DNA from: Pterobdella sp. o SKG-2022
Lineage: Eukaryota > Annelida > Clitellata > Hirudinida > Piscicolidae
DNA: 64,000 nucleotides
Assembly (NCBI GenBank): GCA_964035795.1
Contig: OZ038321.1
Coordinates: 20,586,283 to 20,650,282, forward strand
Reading direction: 5' to 3'
In this document: positions 61,801 to 64,000 of the stretch, piece by piece
Layout of the letters: every line of letters starts with the position of its first letter
Position numbering within the stretch: position 1 is the first letter of the stretch
Position numbers and translations under genes: made by a program
Notes under the pieces: generated by a model
Database searches by the model: none
The model's input: the letters and a program-made list of their open reading frames with translations, nothing else
What the model was told of the DNA's origin: nothing

Positions 61801-63789
61801 GAAAATGAAAAAAAATTATTGTTATTATTAAGATTTTTCTAGCGCAAAATTTAAAAACAAACTTGCTTCAAAAGCGCTCAAAAGTTTGTGAACAATTATG
61901 GATGAGGTTGCTTATGGTATAGCTGAGTTTTCAAAAGTTCGCGAAAATTTTTGAAAAAAGGTAATGAACACAAATTAAGCGGGCGATAATTTCACAGAAA
62001 TGAGAATTGGTAAAAAAAAAAGAGCGACTTAAAAACAAGCTTGAGGAAACAGGTTGATGAACAGGCTGTTGACCAAAGGGCAGTGATTCAAGTGGTTGAT
62101 GGGTGTGCTTAATAGACAGAAAATCAAAAAGGTAGGCAGATTATTTAAGCTTGAGAATGCATATAATAAGTCATGAGAATTTAAACTTGCATTTTAGGGA
62201 AACTGGTAACCAGTGCAAACGATCAAGACAGTCACTAGAAGAGTCAAAGTAATCGGCTTGAAGCACCGTTTCAGTCGCATTAATTTGGACGGACTAATAG
62301 TTTAGCAGCTCACAGAAGAGAGAATTGCAGTAGTCCAAGCTGGAATAAACGAAAAAAATAGTGAAAGAATTAGCAGAGAAAAGAGCTATGAATTTATCTA
62401 CATGTTTCATGGCTTCAATCTGAAAGATTGGATTGTTTGACAACTAAAGTAGACGAAGTTCAAATTTGAGTCTAGAATGACACTTCAAGACATTGAGTTT
62501 GGGAGATAAAGAAAGTGTAGTGCCGTTAAGTGTTGCCACAGTAAGAATGTAGTACTTGATAAAAAAAGAGCTGCCGAAAATACTCGTTTTTCTCTAAACA
62601 GGGTTTTGTTTTAATTAACTGTGAGAAAACTAAGTGTGTATAGCAAAAAAAAAAAAAGTAATTTTTGATGAGTGGGGTTAGAATCTGGGTAAAAGCCTCC
62701 ATAAAAAGAGTAATGTCATCAGCAAACTGGTGAGAAAGCAAATCGTGCTGTCCAATAATGTAGTGCGGTATATATGTAACGCTTTTTAGCTTAGTTCAAG
62801 GGCTTGCTTCTTATTTAATGAAGCGAAATCACACTGGAGAACAGGTGCTAACTGTCGGTTCAAACAGGATCAAATCCGGTAACTTTAGATAATCAGTTTA
62901 ATGCTTTACCAACTGAGCTATACGAGCCAACTATGCTGCACATGAGGGATGTAGGAAAAAAAATTAGTCTCAAGACGGAGGCCTGCGGCACGCATTAGTT
63001 TTGGATGCAAGAAAAGGAGTCCATTTTGACAAACTGTGAACGTTGAGAGAGGTAAGAGGAAAACTAAGAAAAGTGAGTTCAAAAATCTATATTATAAACG
63101 TCAATGAGAATATTATGATCGAGGGTGTCAGAAGCAGCAAAAGGGCCTAACGAAACCAAAACTGCGGCATGTTTAGTGGCACAGTTGTTGCGAAGACTGT
63201 CAGTGATGCGTAGAAATGCGGTTTCTGTTGAGTGGTATTGCGATATGCTGATTGTAAAAGATAGAAAAAACTGAAAAGATCAAAAAGGTTAGAGTTGAAA
63301 TTAGAATGATCAGGAAGCTGAAGTGTTCAATGAAGATGGTAGAAATGTAGAAGTTGGTTGGAGTTTTTTCGGCTTTTTTTTTCAGAAGATTTTTCAGATT
63401 CAACTAATTTCAACACATCAGTACGTAAGGTGTTAACAGCATTTTGAAATATATTTAATTCAGGAAGTATTTTGCTAATGTAAAAATATTATCGAGCATA
63501 GAATAGTAATAATAATGATAATACTTATAATAATAGTGTAATAAAATACTAGCAGATTATAACTAACTCATATACAAAGGAACATATGTTTTTTTCGTGT
63601 GCTTTTTGAAAAGTTGTAATAACAAAGAAAGAATCGTTTCATACGACTGTTGTCTATCTTCTCTGGTTTCAGGATATTCATCTTTATAGGGATTTTTCTC
63701 AGTTTCATAAGTGAATTTTCTTCTCCTTAAAAGGTTTTCATCGTGCTCACTAATAGGAAAGAAGTTTCTATCGTCAAACATCATGTTCA
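56275..63789 (-). CDS. UBR1: UBR1/UBR2-type E3 ubiquitin ligase (N-recognin), C-terminal half
   Basis: N-recognins ubiquitylate proteins with destabilising N-termini. Minus-strand exons, 5' to 3': 63789 to about 63575, 61668-61502, 60952-60867, 60261-60136, 60042-59927, 59870-59775, 59583-59404, 59119-58999, about 58566-58381, 58160-57984, 57930-57811, 57624-57542, 57482-57389, 57177-57086, about 57033-56958, 56850-56719, 56340-56275. A split RING-H2 is visible: PKCCYCLEDLED (exon 60261), LQTCDHIIHSDCFKQH (59870) and EFWCPKCSQLCNC (59583). The C-terminal autoinhibitory region has LMCLICYSRTKIHE, VCGRGTCVFFTPYENALKIV, SPYLNEHDQNYF and ITFRKERYNFIQNMW, matching the CLVCGSLLC, CGSGVGIFLRVREC, PPYLDDYGETDQ and LHLCKERFKKI stretches of human UBR1. 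The UBR box and N-domain would lie right of the window. Some junction phases (58999/58566, 58381/58160, 57086/57033) are unresolved, and the last few codons are not located. Confidence 0.82.
56508..56612. repeat. Hairpin-family MITE copy with terminal inverted repeats
   Basis: Begins TTCAAATGAAAACGCTTTTA, contains GAAGCTTTTCGTAAAATGAA and ends CAAGTGTTTTCATTTGAA, the inverse of its start, before ATATTTACGTTTGGCTCGAA. It lies in the UBR gene intron between exons 56719 and 56340. It is the clearest full-length copy for defining the family ends. Confidence 0.75.
58802..58872. repeat. (AT)n microsatellite in UBR intron
   Basis: About 70 bases of uninterrupted alternating A and T, between the UBR exons 59119-58999 and 58566-58381. 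Confidence 0.95.
62030..63430 (-). mobile_element. CR1/L2-like LINE in a UBR intron, interrupted by a SINE
   Basis: Minus-strand reverse-transcriptase motifs in order: QYHSTETAFLRITDSLRNN (63235 down), HAAVLVSLGPFAASDTLDHN with ILI (63150 down), CVPQASVLRLIFF near 62990 (family GVPQGSVLGPLLF), then after the SINE insertion LLSHQFADDITLF (62740 down) with the FADD catalytic box. 62200-62560 aligns with the fragment at 32040-32420. Stops and substitutions (AAFDT changed to AASDT) indicate decay. It fills the intron between the exons at 63575 and 61668. Confidence 0.8.
62755..62938 (-). mobile_element. tRNA-derived SINE, copy 4, nested in the LINE
   Basis: Minus strand: GGCTCGTATAGCTCAGTTGG then TAAAGCATTAAACTGATTAT, ACCGGATTTGATCCTGTTTG, then ACCGACAGTTAGCACCTGTT, GCTTCATTAAATAAGAAGCA and TACCGCACTACATT. 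The head folds as a tRNA with loop CTGATTA, anticodon GAT, suggesting a tRNA-Ile origin. It splits the LINE between its GVPQGS-like and FADD boxes. It is the most complete copy in the window. Confidence 0.85.
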
Positions 63790-64000
63790 CTACACCTATA
63801 TATAGAATTTTTAAATGTATTGTGTAGATAAAAATTTTAAATTTTAAAAACTAGTCTTAACAACTGAAAAGACAATCAGCTAAAAATATATTTTTTCTTT
63901 AATTCTTTTTGTTAATATGAATAAACTTTTGCAGTAGTTATTGCTAAAAAAACTTAGTTCAAATATTTCCAATGTTTTAAAATTTTTTGAAACTACGCTA

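Overview
The window is nuclear DNA from an AT-rich animal. The evidence is spliced genes with GT-AG introns, an Iroquois homeobox gene, a BBSome subunit, a secretin-family hormone receptor, and several families of metazoan non-LTR retrotransposons, tRNA-derived SINEs and hairpin MITEs. The species cannot be read from the sequence. A lophotrochozoan such as a flatworm is plausible, but that is only inference. Donor sites of the form GTTTGT are unusually frequent. All exon models below were built by eye from open frames, splice sites, matching intron phases and family motifs.

Layout. (1) 404-7882, minus: a SENP6/SENP7 (Ulp2-class) SUMO protease, 12 exons, running off the left edge before its catalytic Asp and Cys. 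(2) 7.9-15.0 kb: non-coding, with two SINE copies, an AT microsatellite and MITEs. (3) 15099-15967, plus: a compact Iroquois homeobox gene with an intron inside the homeodomain, followed by a lone Tc1-like end. (4) 18804-19019, plus: BBIP1, and then 19429-23077, plus: UMP-CMP kinase in seven exons, complete. (5) 24.27-25.33 kb: a short MULE-like element with inverted ends built of tandem sub-repeats. (6) 26695 to about 49502, plus: a secretin-family (class B) receptor spread over about 23 kb, with the conserved 42-nt TM7 exon and a candidate 20-nt intron in TM1. Its introns hold LINE fragments, a pogo-like element and MITEs. (7) 50530-52273, minus: an unrecognised gene of about 175 aa in six exons. 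(8) 52.8-55.7 kb: LINE remnants. (9) 56275-63789, minus: the C-terminal half of a UBR1/UBR2-type ubiquitin ligase with a split RING-H2. One of its introns carries a LINE that itself carries a SINE.

Two genes act in ubiquitin-like modifier pathways (SUMO deconjugation and N-degron ubiquitylation), one in pyrimidine nucleotide metabolism, one in ciliary trafficking, one in patterning and one in peptide-hormone signalling. Nothing indicates they are co-regulated. The most notable non-genic signals are the recurrent foldback family built on GCTTTTCGTAA, the nested transposons, and the 20-nt candidate intron.
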